Positions 1 to 7,264 of a DNA stretch of 33,743 nucleotides are shown here, piece after piece. Source of the DNA: Chryseobacterium sp. 36-9 (lineage in GTDB: Bacteria; Bacteroidota; Bacteroidia; Flavobacteriales; Weeksellaceae); assembly GCA_001898785.1 (NCBI GenBank), contig MKVE01000038.1:1-33743 (forward strand), written 5' to 3'. A program made the position numbers and the translations under genes. Below the pieces are notes generated by a model that searched no databases, was not told the origin of the DNA, and was given only the letters and a program-made list of their open reading frames with translations. Every line of letters starts with the position of its first letter. The first letter of the stretch is position 1.

Positions 1-303
1 CAACAAAATCTTCCAACACCTACAACGGAAATATTAACAAAAAACTCTACTTTTGAGTGTTACTAACAAGGGGAAGATTACAGAAATATTCACTTTTGAT
101 ACTATAAAAGTTTGAATTGAGAGACTGAAAGTTTACAGATATGGTATTTAATTACTAAAATATCATTTACACTTTAACTCAAGATATTATTAATATAGCT
201 AAATTTTGATATTATCAGATTGCACATTATTGGGTTGAATAGATATTTATATAGTCCTAGAGAAAATTATAGAATCTTTAACAATAACTATCAAATAGCC
301 AAA
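1..303. other. AT-rich stretch with no supportable gene
   Basis: Nothing here can be assigned. The first frame is open from base 1 to a TAA at 64-66, so the last 21 codons of a gene starting left of the window are possible, but there is too little to judge. The rest is very AT-rich and broken by stops in all frames. No tRNA, hairpin terminator or repeat was recognised. Confidence 0.5.
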
Positions 304-543
304 TTATAGTTTTTCTATAGTATCTAATTTAAATAGTTCTTCTAGGCTAATTTCTAATGCTAGAGAAATTCTGTATAAAGTCAATAATGTTGGATTAGTT
401 CTACCTGATTCTATTCTAGAAATGTTGGTAGCATCAATATTTCCTTCCATTTTACCAACAAGTTCTACTTGAGATAAACCTTTCTGTAATCTTAATTCTT
501 TAATTCTAGAACCAATAAGTTTAAATATTTTAGAACTTTCCAA
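304..543 (-). CDS. XRE-family helix-turn-helix transcriptional regulator
   Basis: A 79-residue protein that is almost entirely one Cro/C1-type helix-turn-helix domain (about residues 9-72). The motif is visible in IKELRLQKGLSQVELVGKM followed by the recognition-helix signature ATNISRIESGRTNPTLLTL. Such proteins bind palindromic operators as dimers and commonly control themselves and a divergent neighbour. It is transcribed away from the small genes that begin at 628, and a perfect 14-bp palindrome (594-607) lies between the two start codons. It could be a stand-alone repressor of the mobile region or the antitoxin-like part of a small module; no toxin is recognised beside it. The family call is firm, the target is inferred. 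Confidence 0.85.
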   Translation of the reverse strand: MESSKIFKLIGSRIKELRLQKGLSQVELVGKMEGNIDATNISRIESGRTNPTLLTLYRISLALEISLEELFKLDTIEKL

Positions 544-593
544 CTTGACATATATGATAAGTCAAAAGTGTTGAATATATTTGTTCAGTTTAA

Positions 594-607
594 TGCCATA
601 TATGGCA
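594..607. promoter_or_regulatory. 14-bp perfect palindrome, candidate XRE operator
   Basis: TGCCATATATGGCA is identical to its reverse complement. It sits between the divergent start codons of the XRE regulator (543) and the membrane protein (628), where an XRE dimer would be expected to bind. It would fall inside the coding sequence if the membrane protein started at the upstream GTG (568), which is one reason to prefer the ATG at 628. Confidence 0.45.
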
Positions 608-627
608 AGTTTAAAAATTATAATGAT

Positions 628-1023
628 ATGATTTGGATTATACTTATTGTGATATTAGCCATAGTATTTATTTCAAGGACAAATAAAGAAACTAAGCAAA
701 TTGAAAAAGTTCCTTTTATTGACAAATATTCAATAATAATTACGGGATTAAATCTAAAACTATTTCAAGGAGATGCAGATTATGAATTTAAAGATTCAAG
801 AGAACACTATTTGGTCAAAAATACATTTTCTAGACAATCATTTGTTCAATTTATTAATAGGGAGAATACATTATATCTAAAGTATGAGGAATACTTTATG
901 GAAATTAAAACAACTTTTTCTTATAATTATTCAGGAGTGAAAGATATAACTGATGAGCAACAGGAATTTATTGTTAATGATTTTTATAGTAGAGTAAAAG
1001 AACAATCAAAAGTTTCTTTTTAA
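628..1023 (+). CDS. Unknown protein with one N-terminal membrane anchor
   Basis: About 131 residues from the ATG at 628; a GTG at 568 in the same frame would give 151. The ATG is preferred because it places the hydrophobic segment IWIILIVILAIVFI directly at the N-terminus and leaves the palindrome 594-607 in untranslated DNA. After the anchor comes a positively charged stop-transfer stretch (SRTNKETKQ) and a soluble domain of about 110 residues with no recognised motif. Its stop overlaps the next gene's ATG (TAATG at 1021-1025), so the two are probably translationally coupled. Function unknown; small anchored proteins of this kind are common in mobile defence or immunity clusters, which is only a contextual guess. 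Confidence 0.6.
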   Translation: MIWIILIVILAIVFISRTNKETKQIEKVPFIDKYSIIITGLNLKLFQGDADYEFKDSREHYLVKNTFSRQSFVQFINRENTLYLKYEEYFMEIKTTFSYNYSGVKDITDEQQEFIVNDFYSRVKEQSKVSF

Positions 1024-1325
1024 TGAACTATTATCTTCTTGTTGAGCTTTTAAATGATATTGAGTCTTTAACTGTAGCTAAAATTGAAAATTGGATATTT
1101 AATAATAAGAAATACTTCAAAAAAGGAATTGAAAATTCAATTTGTGGAAAATGGCAAAAGTATGCTAACAATGGAGAAACTCCATTTCCTTGTTGCTGTC
1201 ATACAAAAGAAAAAGACTGCCTCTTCATAGAACTTTACTATAATCTAGAGAACCTAGTTAAAGAAGAGGAACCTGATTTATTTTACATCACTAATATCAT
1301 ACAAAGAACTTTAAAAAACTTTTAG
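1023..1325 (+). CDS. Unknown small cysteine-containing protein
   Basis: A 100-residue soluble protein, probably translated by coupling because its ATG shares a base with the preceding TAA. It has a cysteine-rich middle (CGKW..., then PFPCCCHTKEKDC), with five Cys and one His within about 25 residues, which could bind a metal, and a Glu-rich helical C-terminal half. I do not recognise the family. Position and spacing make it the second gene of a short operon led by the gene at 628. Confidence 0.6.
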   Translation: MNYYLLVELLNDIESLTVAKIENWIFNNKKYFKKGIENSICGKWQKYANNGETPFPCCCHTKEKDCLFIELYYNLENLVKEEEPDLFYITNIIQRTLKNF

Positions 1326-1342
1326 ACTTAAAAAAAATAATT

Positions 1343-1504
1343 ATGAAAATACTCGGATGGATTCTACTCATTTTTGGAATCATTATTTTTATTGGGAGAA
1401 TTCTTTACATAATACAAGGAGGGCAAAATGCTAATGTATTTAATATAGTTATTTCATTAGCCGTAACTACTTTAGGATATTTCATTATATCTAAAAAAAA
1501 ATGA
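1343..1504 (+). CDS. Small two-helix membrane protein, unknown
   Basis: A 53-codon frame from the ATG at 1343 to the TGA at 1502-1504. It encodes two hydrophobic segments, ILGWILLIFGIIIFIG and VFNIVISLAVTTLGYFII, joined by a short polar loop with IIQGGQN and ending in lysines. It starts 17 bases after the preceding stop, lies in the same orientation, and is followed 23 bases later by a good terminator, so it is probably the last gene of the operon. No similarity is recognised. Confidence 0.5.
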   Translation: MKILGWILLIFGIIIFIGRILYIIQGGQNANVFNIVISLAVTTLGYFIISKKK

Positions 1505-1527
1505 TACAATCAAAAAGTATATATAAG

Positions 1528-1549
1528 ACCACCTTGCAGGTGGTTTTTT
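1528..1549 (+). terminator. Rho-independent terminator
   Basis: ACCACCT-TGC-AGGTGGT forms a perfect 7-bp stem with a 3-base loop, followed by a run of T. It closes the small operon 628-1504. Confidence 0.8.
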
Positions 1550-1559
1550 AATAACTATC

Positions 1560-1883
1560 AATCTTCCATTTATTATAGGGAAACATTATGAGAATTGGGA
1601 GTTTGATTTAGAAGTTTTAGATATAGAAAGGATAAAAGGATATGATAGTTACCTTTATTTAAAAAAAGTAATTTTATTTGAAAGGAATGCTGACTATGTA
1701 GAATTAATATTTCTTTTTGATATTTTAGAGATAGTCTTCATTAAATTCTCATTTGAATCCCAAGAGAAACTTTTAGAATTTAAAGCTAAGCTTACAAGTA
1801 AATCTTACATAATAATAATTCAGGAACTAGGACTCAATCTAAAATTACTTTATGGGAATCTTGATGAAAAGGCACACTTTTAG
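1560..1883 (+). pseudogene. Start-less remnant of a conserved small-protein gene
   Basis: An open frame of 107 codons ends with TAG at 1881-1883 but has no ATG, GTG or TTG near its beginning. The frame reads NLPFIIGKHYENWEFDLEVL, then acidic and hydrophobic segments, and has protein-like composition (GYDSYLYLKK, VELIFLFDILEIV, QELGLNLKLLYGN). It begins directly after the terminator at 1528-1549, as if the true 5' end had been replaced, and the C-terminus stops just before the tRNA fragment, so it may be cut at both ends. I recall similar small hypothetical proteins in Bacteroidota but cannot name a family. The alternative is initiation at a rare codon such as ATA or ATC. Confidence 0.45.
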
Positions 1884-1943
1884 GCACACCCAAGAATTTG
1901 ACACTCAGTAAAAGCAATACTATAAAGGAAAACTCAAAATACC

Positions 1944-1963
1944 TCGAGCCCAGCAGGAGGAGC
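1944..1963 (+). other. tRNA 3'-end fragment, probable integration (att) site
   Basis: TCGAGCCCAGCAGGAGGAG followed by C matches the 3' end of a tRNA: most of the T loop (TTCGAGC lacking its first T), the 5-base T-stem strand CCAGC, a 7-base acceptor strand AGGAGGA, and discriminator G. No matching D-arm or anticodon arm precedes it, so it is not a working gene. A tRNA beginning TCCTCCT with discriminator G fits tRNA-Asn, from recall of flavobacterial tRNA-Asn genes. Such a partial 3' copy is the usual scar of tyrosine-recombinase integration into a tRNA. It coincides with the change from very AT-rich unknown genes (left) to ordinary chromosome (right). Confidence 0.55.
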
Positions 1964-1965
1964 AA

Positions 1966-1994
1966 AACCATCACAGAAATGTGGTGGTTTTTTT
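1966..1994 (+). terminator. Terminator following the tRNA fragment
   Basis: AACCATCAC, a loop of AGAAAT, then GTGGTGGTT gives a 9-bp stem with one G-T pair, followed by T7. Its place three bases after the tRNA 3' end suggests it was originally the tRNA terminator. Confidence 0.75.
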
Positions 1995-2037
1995 GTTTTT
2001 TATGTACTTCTTGTTTTCTTTAAAATCTATTTATTTC

Positions 2038-2622
2038 TCACTTTAGATTTCGGTTTCTTATCCAAACAAAAAGGACGCAGAATAAAATAAACACTACGAT
2101 TAAAAGCCCGGAATTAATGAATACCTGATTCAATCCGAATTTTGATACATCTACAAACGGATAAGGATAAAAGCCCGAATAATGTCCTCGAATAAGAATG
2201 TAAAACAAATACACCAGTGGAAATATCAACCATTTTGGAATTTGATTATAACTAATCTCATCATCCTCGTACACAAACCAATAAATAATCACCAATCCCG
2301 GAATGATGGAATGTAAGAGTTCATCAACAATCATTTGAAGTCCTGTTGGGCTCCAAGTATGTCTTAAAAGAATTTGATAAACCAATCCTACAATTGTTAT
2401 GTAAACGGTAATTGGCGTTAAAATCCCGATTGTCTCCTTTTGGAAAGCTTGAATCAAAAATGAAATAGCCAAAATCAAATTACTCAAAATCGTGAAATAA
2501 CTGAAAAATCGAATGACAGATTCAAGCCTGGTAATGGTGCTTGTTTCCATCATCAGATAAAACTGTAGAATCACCGCCATCCATCCTAAAATCGCAAGAA
2601 ATAACGCCAGTTTCTGTTTCAT
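2038..2622 (-). CDS. Pr6Pr-type integral membrane protein
   Basis: 194 residues with six hydrophobic helices spanning nearly the whole length. The pattern (first helix LALFLAILGWMAVILQFYLM, then RLESVIRFFSYFTILSNLILA, HTWSPTGLQMIVDELLHSIIPGLVIIYW, and a late GHYSGFYPYPFVDVSKFG loop) is what I associate with the Pr6Pr family of six-helix membrane proteins. No enzymatic role is established for these proteins as far as I know. It is the last gene of a run with the DUF3667 protein (7 bases apart) and the glycosyltransferase, so co-expression is likely; a shared function is not shown. Confidence 0.75.
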   Translation of the reverse strand: MKQKLALFLAILGWMAVILQFYLMMETSTITRLESVIRFFSYFTILSNLILAISFLIQAFQKETIGILTPITVYITIVGLVYQILLRHTWSPTGLQMIVDELLHSIIPGLVIIYWFVYEDDEISYNQIPKWLIFPLVYLFYILIRGHYSGFYPYPFVDVSKFGLNQVFINSGLLIVVFILFCVLFVWIRNRNLK

Positions 2623-2629
2623 ATTTTGA

Positions 2630-3376
2630 TTAATTTAACAATGACATCACAAGTATAAAGATTAAAACCGCTAATCCAACCAAAATAGTCATAATCAAAT
2701 GACTGAAAATTGATCGCATAATAATATTTATCGGTTTCATTGGTTTGAAAAACTGGAGATTCGTCCAAAAGTGCAATCCCAAATCAATCAAATAAACAAT
2801 CAGCATCACAGTTCCAATATTGAGAGAATGCTTGACCAGGAAAATAAACGGTAAAAAGACAATCTGAACAATCAGTCTTTGCCCGGCTTTGTAAGTATTC
2901 AGAACAAGGTATTCCACAAAATTGTAACCTTTGTTATGAAAGCAAATCCAGGTTCCCATCGTGTACAAAGGAATAGTCGCCAAAGTTACCCAGCTGAAAT
3001 GTGACAAAAACCATTCATCAAGGTTCAAAGATTTCCCATAACCAATGTCAGATTTTAAAGACTCTTCCGAAGCTGAAAACAGATTAATACCAAACCAATG
3101 GCAAAGCAAAATATAAAACCCTGTCAATATCAGAACAAAAGAAAATGGTTTGATATGACTCACTCTTTTTCCTTCCAGATATTCACGGATTGTATGTCCT
3201 GGTCGCAGAAACAATTGCTTGGAAGTATATAGCAGTCCTGCATCAATATGAAAAAGGCTGTGCGTCAACTGATGCCTGAGATAATGATAATTAATTAGCT
3301 TTGTATCAGATGTTTGACCACAATTGTTACAAAATTTTCCTTCAAAACGATGACCACAGTTCTTACAAATTTTCAT
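2630..3376 (-). CDS. DUF3667 membrane protein with N-terminal zinc ribbon
   Basis: 248 residues. The N-terminus has a four-cysteine zinc ribbon (CKNCGHRFEGKFCNNCGQ, residues 4-21). After it comes the conserved block LTHSLFHIDAGLLYTSKQLFLRPGHTIREYLEGKR, then helices PFSFVLILTGFYILL, WVTLATIPLYTMGTWICF, a pair around RLIVQIVFLPFIFLV and VMLIVYLIDLGLHF, and a final C-terminal helix. This layout is typical of DUF3667 proteins in Bacteroidota, whose function is unknown. The gene is 11 bases downstream of the glycosyltransferase and 7 bases upstream of the Pr6Pr gene, in one transcription unit. Confidence 0.85.
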   Translation of the reverse strand: MKICKNCGHRFEGKFCNNCGQTSDTKLINYHYLRHQLTHSLFHIDAGLLYTSKQLFLRPGHTIREYLEGKRVSHIKPFSFVLILTGFYILLCHWFGINLFSASEESLKSDIGYGKSLNLDEWFLSHFSWVTLATIPLYTMGTWICFHNKGYNFVEYLVLNTYKAGQRLIVQIVFLPFIFLVKHSLNIGTVMLIVYLIDLGLHFWTNLQFFKPMKPINIIMRSIFSHLIMTILVGLAVLIFILVMSLLN

Positions 3377-3387
3377 AATCGATTAGT

Positions 3388-4596
3388 TTACTTCTTGTTT
3401 TTCTCCTCAATCCACCGACTCATATATTTTGTCGAATTCAACTGATGATGCTGCAGGATTTTCCCGAGATAATTCTCCGTCCGATGATTTTCCAGATTAC
3501 TATAAATTTTCGAGATTGTTTTCAAAAACTGATGGACGTATAATTGCTTATCAAAAACTTGATTCAGAATTTCGTAAGCATTTTCATTGGCTCGATTCCA
3601 AACTGATTCATTTTGATATAATTCAATTGCCTTTTCTATAAATTTCCCATCAGAATCCTCGGTAAAACCATTCCAAGGTAAATTTTTGTGCATTGCTTCT
3701 GAACCAATTGATGAAGTTACATTAGGTAATCCAAATTGCATACTTTCCCAAAGCTTTCCTTTCAAACCGGCACCAAAAGGAATCGGAGCCAGCAAAACTT
3801 TGTATTCATTAAAAAGTGATTCAACATCGTCCGCTCTTCCTTTTACCAAAAAACCTTCTTTATCATTATGCAATTGATAAACTTTCTCAGAAGCATAGGC
3901 ACCATAAATATGAAGTTCAGCTTCCGGAAGTTGTTTCCGGATTGATTTCCAAATGGATTTCAGTTTCAGAACCGTTTGCCAATTGGGTTCGTGTAAGAAA
4001 TTTCCGATACTTACAAAATGTTGTCTTTCTTGAAAAGCAGTCTTATTTTTCTCAATCTTTTCAGTCAAAAACGGAATGTAAAACAGAATATCAGGATTGA
4101 TTTTAAATTTCTCCTTCAACAACTGAAACTCAAATTCCGAAATAATCAATGACAAATCACAACGCAAAATCGATGCGATTTCTCTCTTGAAAACATCATT
4201 AACAAGATCTTCATTACTAACTTCCCTTTTCTCAACAAAAGCTTTCCGTCTCGCTTCTCTAAGGAAATGCAAATCTTCTGTATCAATGATTTTCAAAGCA
4301 TTGGGACAATTCTCAGAAACCCGCCAGCCAAATTGTTCTTCGGTTACATAACGGTCAAAAAGTACAATATCAGGATTGAGTTTTTTTATTTTTTCATCAA
4401 AACTTTCATTATTGATTTCGATTTTCTGGATTTCGATTTTTTCTGAGAATTCGATGTTGTTGGAAGCCGTCATAAACGTGATTTTATAATTAGCTTCCGA
4501 GAATAGTTGGATGAGCTGCATCATTCTGTGACCTGCTGCAGTAGAAGCTGGCTCCGGAATAACAAGACCAATAATGACAAGATGTTTCACAATCAC
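3388..4596 (-). CDS. Glycosyltransferase, GT4-like fold
   Basis: 402 residues with a GT-B type layout. The N-terminal half carries a glycine- and proline-rich loop near the start (IGLVIPEPASTAAGHRMMQLIQLF) typical of donor-transferring GT4-like enzymes. The C-terminal Rossmann half has HFVSIGNFLHEPNWQTVLKL, AELHIYGAYASEKV, and the donor-site region VLLAPIPFGAGLKGKLWESMQFGLPNVTSSIGSEAM. The start is a GTG (4594-4596); a second GTG lies two codons on. It leads the operon with the DUF3667 and Pr6Pr genes. The sugar and acceptor cannot be read from the sequence; a cell-surface glycan role is an inference. Confidence 0.8.
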   Translation of the reverse strand: MIVKHLVIIGLVIPEPASTAAGHRMMQLIQLFSEANYKITFMTASNNIEFSEKIEIQKIEINNESFDEKIKKLNPDIVLFDRYVTEEQFGWRVSENCPNALKIIDTEDLHFLREARRKAFVEKREVSNEDLVNDVFKREIASILRCDLSLIISEFEFQLLKEKFKINPDILFYIPFLTEKIEKNKTAFQERQHFVSIGNFLHEPNWQTVLKLKSIWKSIRKQLPEAELHIYGAYASEKVYQLHNDKEGFLVKGRADDVESLFNEYKVLLAPIPFGAGLKGKLWESMQFGLPNVTSSIGSEAMHKNLPWNGFTEDSDGKFIEKAIELYQNESVWNRANENAYEILNQVFDKQLYVHQFLKTISKIYSNLENHRTENYLGKILQHHQLNSTKYMSRWIEEKNKK

Positions 4597-4624
4597 AAAA
4601 ATAGAGATTCTTTATTGATTATTT

Positions 4625-4706
4625 GGGCAGCTGTATCCGTATTCCGCTCCCAATCTTTTCACTCCACTTTGTTGCGTAAAAAGGATTTCCGCTCAAGCCG
4701 GGCTGC
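4625..4706. repeat. Degenerate interspersed element, copy 1
   Basis: Begins GGGCAGCTGTATCCG, then ATTCCGCTC, and ends TCAAGCCGGGCTGC, with imperfect inverted ends (GCAGC/GCTGC). It shares this 5' and 3' architecture, but not the middle, with the elements at 18587-18730 and 27297-27370. It lies between divergent genes and is non-coding. Confidence 0.6.
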
Positions 4707-4747
4707 AAGTTTCAACATAAAATATAGTAGATTATAGCCACAATGAC

Positions 4748-4794
4748 TGTCATTCCGTAGGAATCCAGACTATTGAGATTCCTACGGAATGACA
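4748..4794. repeat. Perfect 18-bp-stem palindrome (REP-like)
   Basis: TGTCATTCCGTAGGAATC, an 11-base spacer, then the exact reverse complement. It lies between divergent genes (glycosyltransferase and guaC) and lacks a T-run, so it is not a terminator. A dispersed REP-like unit is the best explanation. Confidence 0.75.
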
Positions 4795-4872
4795 AATATT
4801 GATTTATAATTTAAGGCAAAAATCAGTTTCAATATCATCCCAATTCAAAAAAATAAATGCTAATTTTGATGT

Positions 4873-5913
4873 ATGCGAATAGAAAACGAAATCAAGTTAG
4901 GGTTCAAAGATGTGATGTTTCGTCCGAAGCGTTCCACACTCAAATCCCGTTCAGAAGTTACTATAGAAAGAGAATTCACTTTTCTACATACTCAGAAAAA
5001 ATGGAGCGGCGTTCCATTGATAGCGGCCAATATGGACACCGTCGGGACATTCGAAATGGCGGAAGCGCTTTACAAGGACAAAATCATTACTGCTGTTCAC
5101 AAACATTATTCTGTACAGCAATGGTCTGATTTCCTGAAAGATAAAAGCGATGACTTCTACCAATACATTGCCCTGAGCACCGGAACCGGAAAAGCGGACG
5201 AGGAGAAGATCAAAACAATTTTGGACGCCAATCCGAAAATTCAGTTTTTGTGTATTGATGTTGCCAATGGTTATTCCGAACATTTTGTGGAATTTGTGAA
5301 AAAAGCACGTCAGAATTTCCCGGATAAAATCATTATGGCAGGCAACGTTGTAACCGGCGAAATGGTAGAAGAACTGATTCTTGCTGGTGCTGATATCATC
5401 AAAGTAGGGATTGGTCCAGGTTCGGTTTGCACGACTCGTGTAAAAACCGGTGTTGGCTATCCACAACTTTCCGCAATCATCGAATGTGCGGATGCAGCAC
5501 ACGGTTTGGGCGGCCAAATCATCGGCGACGGTGGTTGTAAAGTTCCCGGAGATGTGGCGAAGGCTTTTGGTGGCGGTGCAGATTTCGTAATGCTGGGCGG
5601 GATGTTTGCCGGACACGACGAAAGTGGTGGTGAAATCGTAGAAGAAAATGGAAAAAAATTCAGGCTTTTTTACGGAATGAGTTCTCAAACAGCTATGGAT
5701 AAACATTCCGGAGGTGTTGCAGAATATCGTGCTTCAGAAGGTAAAACCGTGAAAGTTCCTTATAAAGGTCCGGTTGCGGAAACTGTAAAAGATATCTTAG
5801 GCGGCGTTCGTTCGACGTGTACTTATGTTGGGGCTGCGAAGTTGAAAGAACTTTCTAAGCGAACCACCTTTATACGTGTGCAAGAGCAAGAGAATCAGAT
5901 TTTTAATGGATAA
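4873..5913 (+). CDS. guaC: GMP reductase
   Basis: 346 residues, one fewer than the E. coli enzyme. It converts GMP to IMP and ammonia using NADPH, in cytosolic purine salvage. The IMPDH/GMPR TIM-barrel motifs are present: substrate region [16 protein letters not shown] (51-66), [25 protein letters not shown], and the active-site loop [18 protein letters not shown] with the catalytic cysteine at residue 186, as in E. coli. [32 protein letters not shown] supplies the phosphate site. There is no CBS insert, which separates it from IMP dehydrogenase. TAATTTTG (4861-4868) matches the flavobacterial -7 pattern and would give an almost leaderless mRNA. The next gene starts three bases after its stop. 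Confidence 0.96.
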   Translation: MRIENEIKLGFKDVMFRPKRSTLKSRSEVTIEREFTFLHTQKKWSGVPLIAANMDTVGTFEMAEALYKDKIITAVHKHYSVQQWSDFLKDKSDDFYQYIALSTGTGKADEEKIKTILDANPKIQFLCIDVANGYSEHFVEFVKKARQNFPDKIIMAGNVVTGEMVEELILAGADIIKVGIGPGSVCTTRVKTGVGYPQLSAIIECADAAHGLGGQIIGDGGCKVPGDVAKAFGGGADFVMLGGMFAGHDESGGEIVEENGKKFRLFYGMSSQTAMDKHSGGVAEYRASEGKTVKVPYKGPVAETVKDILGGVRSTCTYVGAAKLKELSKRTTFIRVQEQENQIFNG

Positions 5914-5916
5914 ATT

Positions 5917-6651
5917 TTGAAAAATATTTTTCACATAGCTAATGGCGATTTTCTTGCTGAAGATTTGAGGAAAACTTCAATCAAAGGCGAAATTATCGTT
6001 TGTCGGGAAGCTTTGGTTTATGGCGATTTGAAAGCTGATTCTTTGGAAGCGTTTTGGAAAATCAGAGCCAAATCTATTTCAGAAGATTACAAAGTTTCCA
6101 AGGAAAGTTATTATCAAAAATCGGTTTCTGAGTTTGAAAAGATTCTGAATATTCCTGAAGGTTCTGATGTTAATCTTTGGTTTGAAGATGATCTGTTTTG
6201 CCAGGTTAATTTGTGGTTTTGTATTTCATTGCTTTCAAAAATTAATGATTTAAAGATCTATCGCGTTTTCCCGACAACAAATGCAGAAAGTCATTGGAAA
6301 GGTTTTTCAGAAGCTGATAATTCGGATTTGGACGAGTCATTGAAAACCAAAGTTCTATTTAATGAAAATGATATCAAATTAGCTCTAAATCTTTTGAATG
6401 CTTATCAGAATAATGACATCCGTTCATTACAACAATTATCCAAAAATCAATCTGGTTGCTTTCATCATTTGAGTGAAATTATTGATGCTTATATCAATAT
6501 TAAACCGGAAGTCTTCATTAGAAAACAAATTGAAAACGGCTTAAGAGATTTTGATTCGGTTTTTAAAAAGTTTCAGGAAGAATTAGGGATTTTTGGTTTT
6601 GGAGATTTGCAGGTCAAGAAGTTTTATGAGAAAGTTTTAAATGAAAAATAA
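5917..6651 (+). CDS. DUF1835 domain protein
   Basis: 244 residues starting at a TTG three bases after the guaC stop; no in-frame ATG exists nearby and the N-terminus KNIFHIANGDFLAEDLRK matches how DUF1835 proteins begin (a nucleotide-fold-like strand followed by GD). Further blocks are EIIVCREALVYGDLKA, FWKIRA, VNLWFEDDLFCQVNLWFCISLL and a helical C-terminal half with QNNDIRSLQQL. The WFEDDLFCQVN motif is characteristic of the domain. Function is not established. Co-transcription with guaC is likely; a bidirectional terminator follows. Confidence 0.8.
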   Translation: MKNIFHIANGDFLAEDLRKTSIKGEIIVCREALVYGDLKADSLEAFWKIRAKSISEDYKVSKESYYQKSVSEFEKILNIPEGSDVNLWFEDDLFCQVNLWFCISLLSKINDLKIYRVFPTTNAESHWKGFSEADNSDLDESLKTKVLFNENDIKLALNLLNAYQNNDIRSLQQLSKNQSGCFHHLSEIIDAYINIKPEVFIRKQIENGLRDFDSVFKKFQEELGIFGFGDLQVKKFYEKVLNEK

Positions 6652-6655
6652 AGAA

Positions 6656-6682
6656 AACCAGCCAAATTCGGCTGGTTTTTTT
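6656..6682. terminator. Bidirectional terminator between convergent genes
   Basis: AACCAGCC, loop AAATTC, GGCTGGTT: an 8-bp perfect stem with T7 on the + side and a T-rich tail on the - side. It separates the DUF1835 gene from the convergent nucleosidase gene, whose stop codon overlaps its T-tract. Confidence 0.85.
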
Positions 6683-7253
6683 AAAGATTATCTAATTCTT
6701 TTTTTAATGCGATCGACGCTTTTTTGACTTCCAGCGCCCAATCATCAGCAGCATTTCCGTCTGCGCCGTCAGAAATATATTTCAAACAAAGAAAATCGAT
6801 TCCTTCCTGCTCTGCAACTTTCGCCAATGCAAAAGCTTCCATATCGATGACATTATATTCAGGATTGATATGCTCCATTTCGAATTGGTCCCCGGAACCG
6901 CATATCCCATTGGGGAGATTTTCTATAATTAATCCATATTCCAGGAGAATTGGTTCATTGGAAAATGGTGTTTCAAATTTCCGAAAACCTAAAGCTCTTA
7001 CATCCATATCTCTCTGAATAAAACGATGGCAATTGACCAAACTTCCTCTGTCAAAAGTTGTACTTCCGGCAGTTCCGAGATTGATAATCAAATCCGGATT
7101 ATTTTCGTGAATGGCTTTTGTAAGGTTATAAGTCGCCTTGACTTTTCCTATGCCTACAAAGACTTTATTGTAATTTTCAAACTCTTTTCCAGCTTCAGAT
7201 TCCAAAGCGAAGACCAGTAAAATATTGTTATACTTCTTTTCGTTGATGGTCAT
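6681..7253 (-). CDS. MTA/SAH-type nucleosidase (phosphorylase superfamily)
   Basis: 190 residues, shorter than the usual 230 or so of MTA/SAH nucleosidases. Motifs of the purine nucleosidase fold are clear: early acidic LVFALESEAG, phosphate/ribose loop INLGTAGS (57-64), ribose/purine region CGSGDQF (118-124), the VIDMEAFALAKVAEQ block with the ribose-binding Glu (139), and ISDGAD with the catalytic Asp (162 or 165). Family members hydrolyse methylthioadenosine, S-adenosylhomocysteine and 5'-deoxyadenosine to adenine. The gene ends a tight operon whose preceding member, 11 bases upstream, is a radical SAM enzyme. A role in removing 5'-deoxyadenosine from that reaction is inferred from this position. 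Confidence 0.85.
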   Translation of the reverse strand: MTINEKKYNNILLVFALESEAGKEFENYNKVFVGIGKVKATYNLTKAIHENNPDLIINLGTAGSTTFDRGSLVNCHRFIQRDMDVRALGFRKFETPFSNEPILLEYGLIIENLPNGICGSGDQFEMEHINPEYNVIDMEAFALAKVAEQEGIDFLCLKYISDGADGNAADDWALEVKKASIALKKELDNL

Positions 7254-7264
7254 TATTAAATAAT

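Noticed and set aside
568-627. GTG start adding 20 residues to the membrane-anchored unknown protein
   Set aside because: It would include the palindromic operator in the gene and move the membrane segment away from the N-terminus.
304-1325. Toxin-antitoxin module formed by the XRE protein and its neighbours
   Set aside because: None of the divergent small proteins shows a known toxin motif (such as HipA, RelE, Fic or HEPN), and they are transcribed away from the regulator.
4984-5706. 240-codon open frame on the minus strand
   Set aside because: It lies fully inside guaC, whose family motifs are unmistakable; the opposite frame has shadow-type composition rich in Phe, His and Thr.
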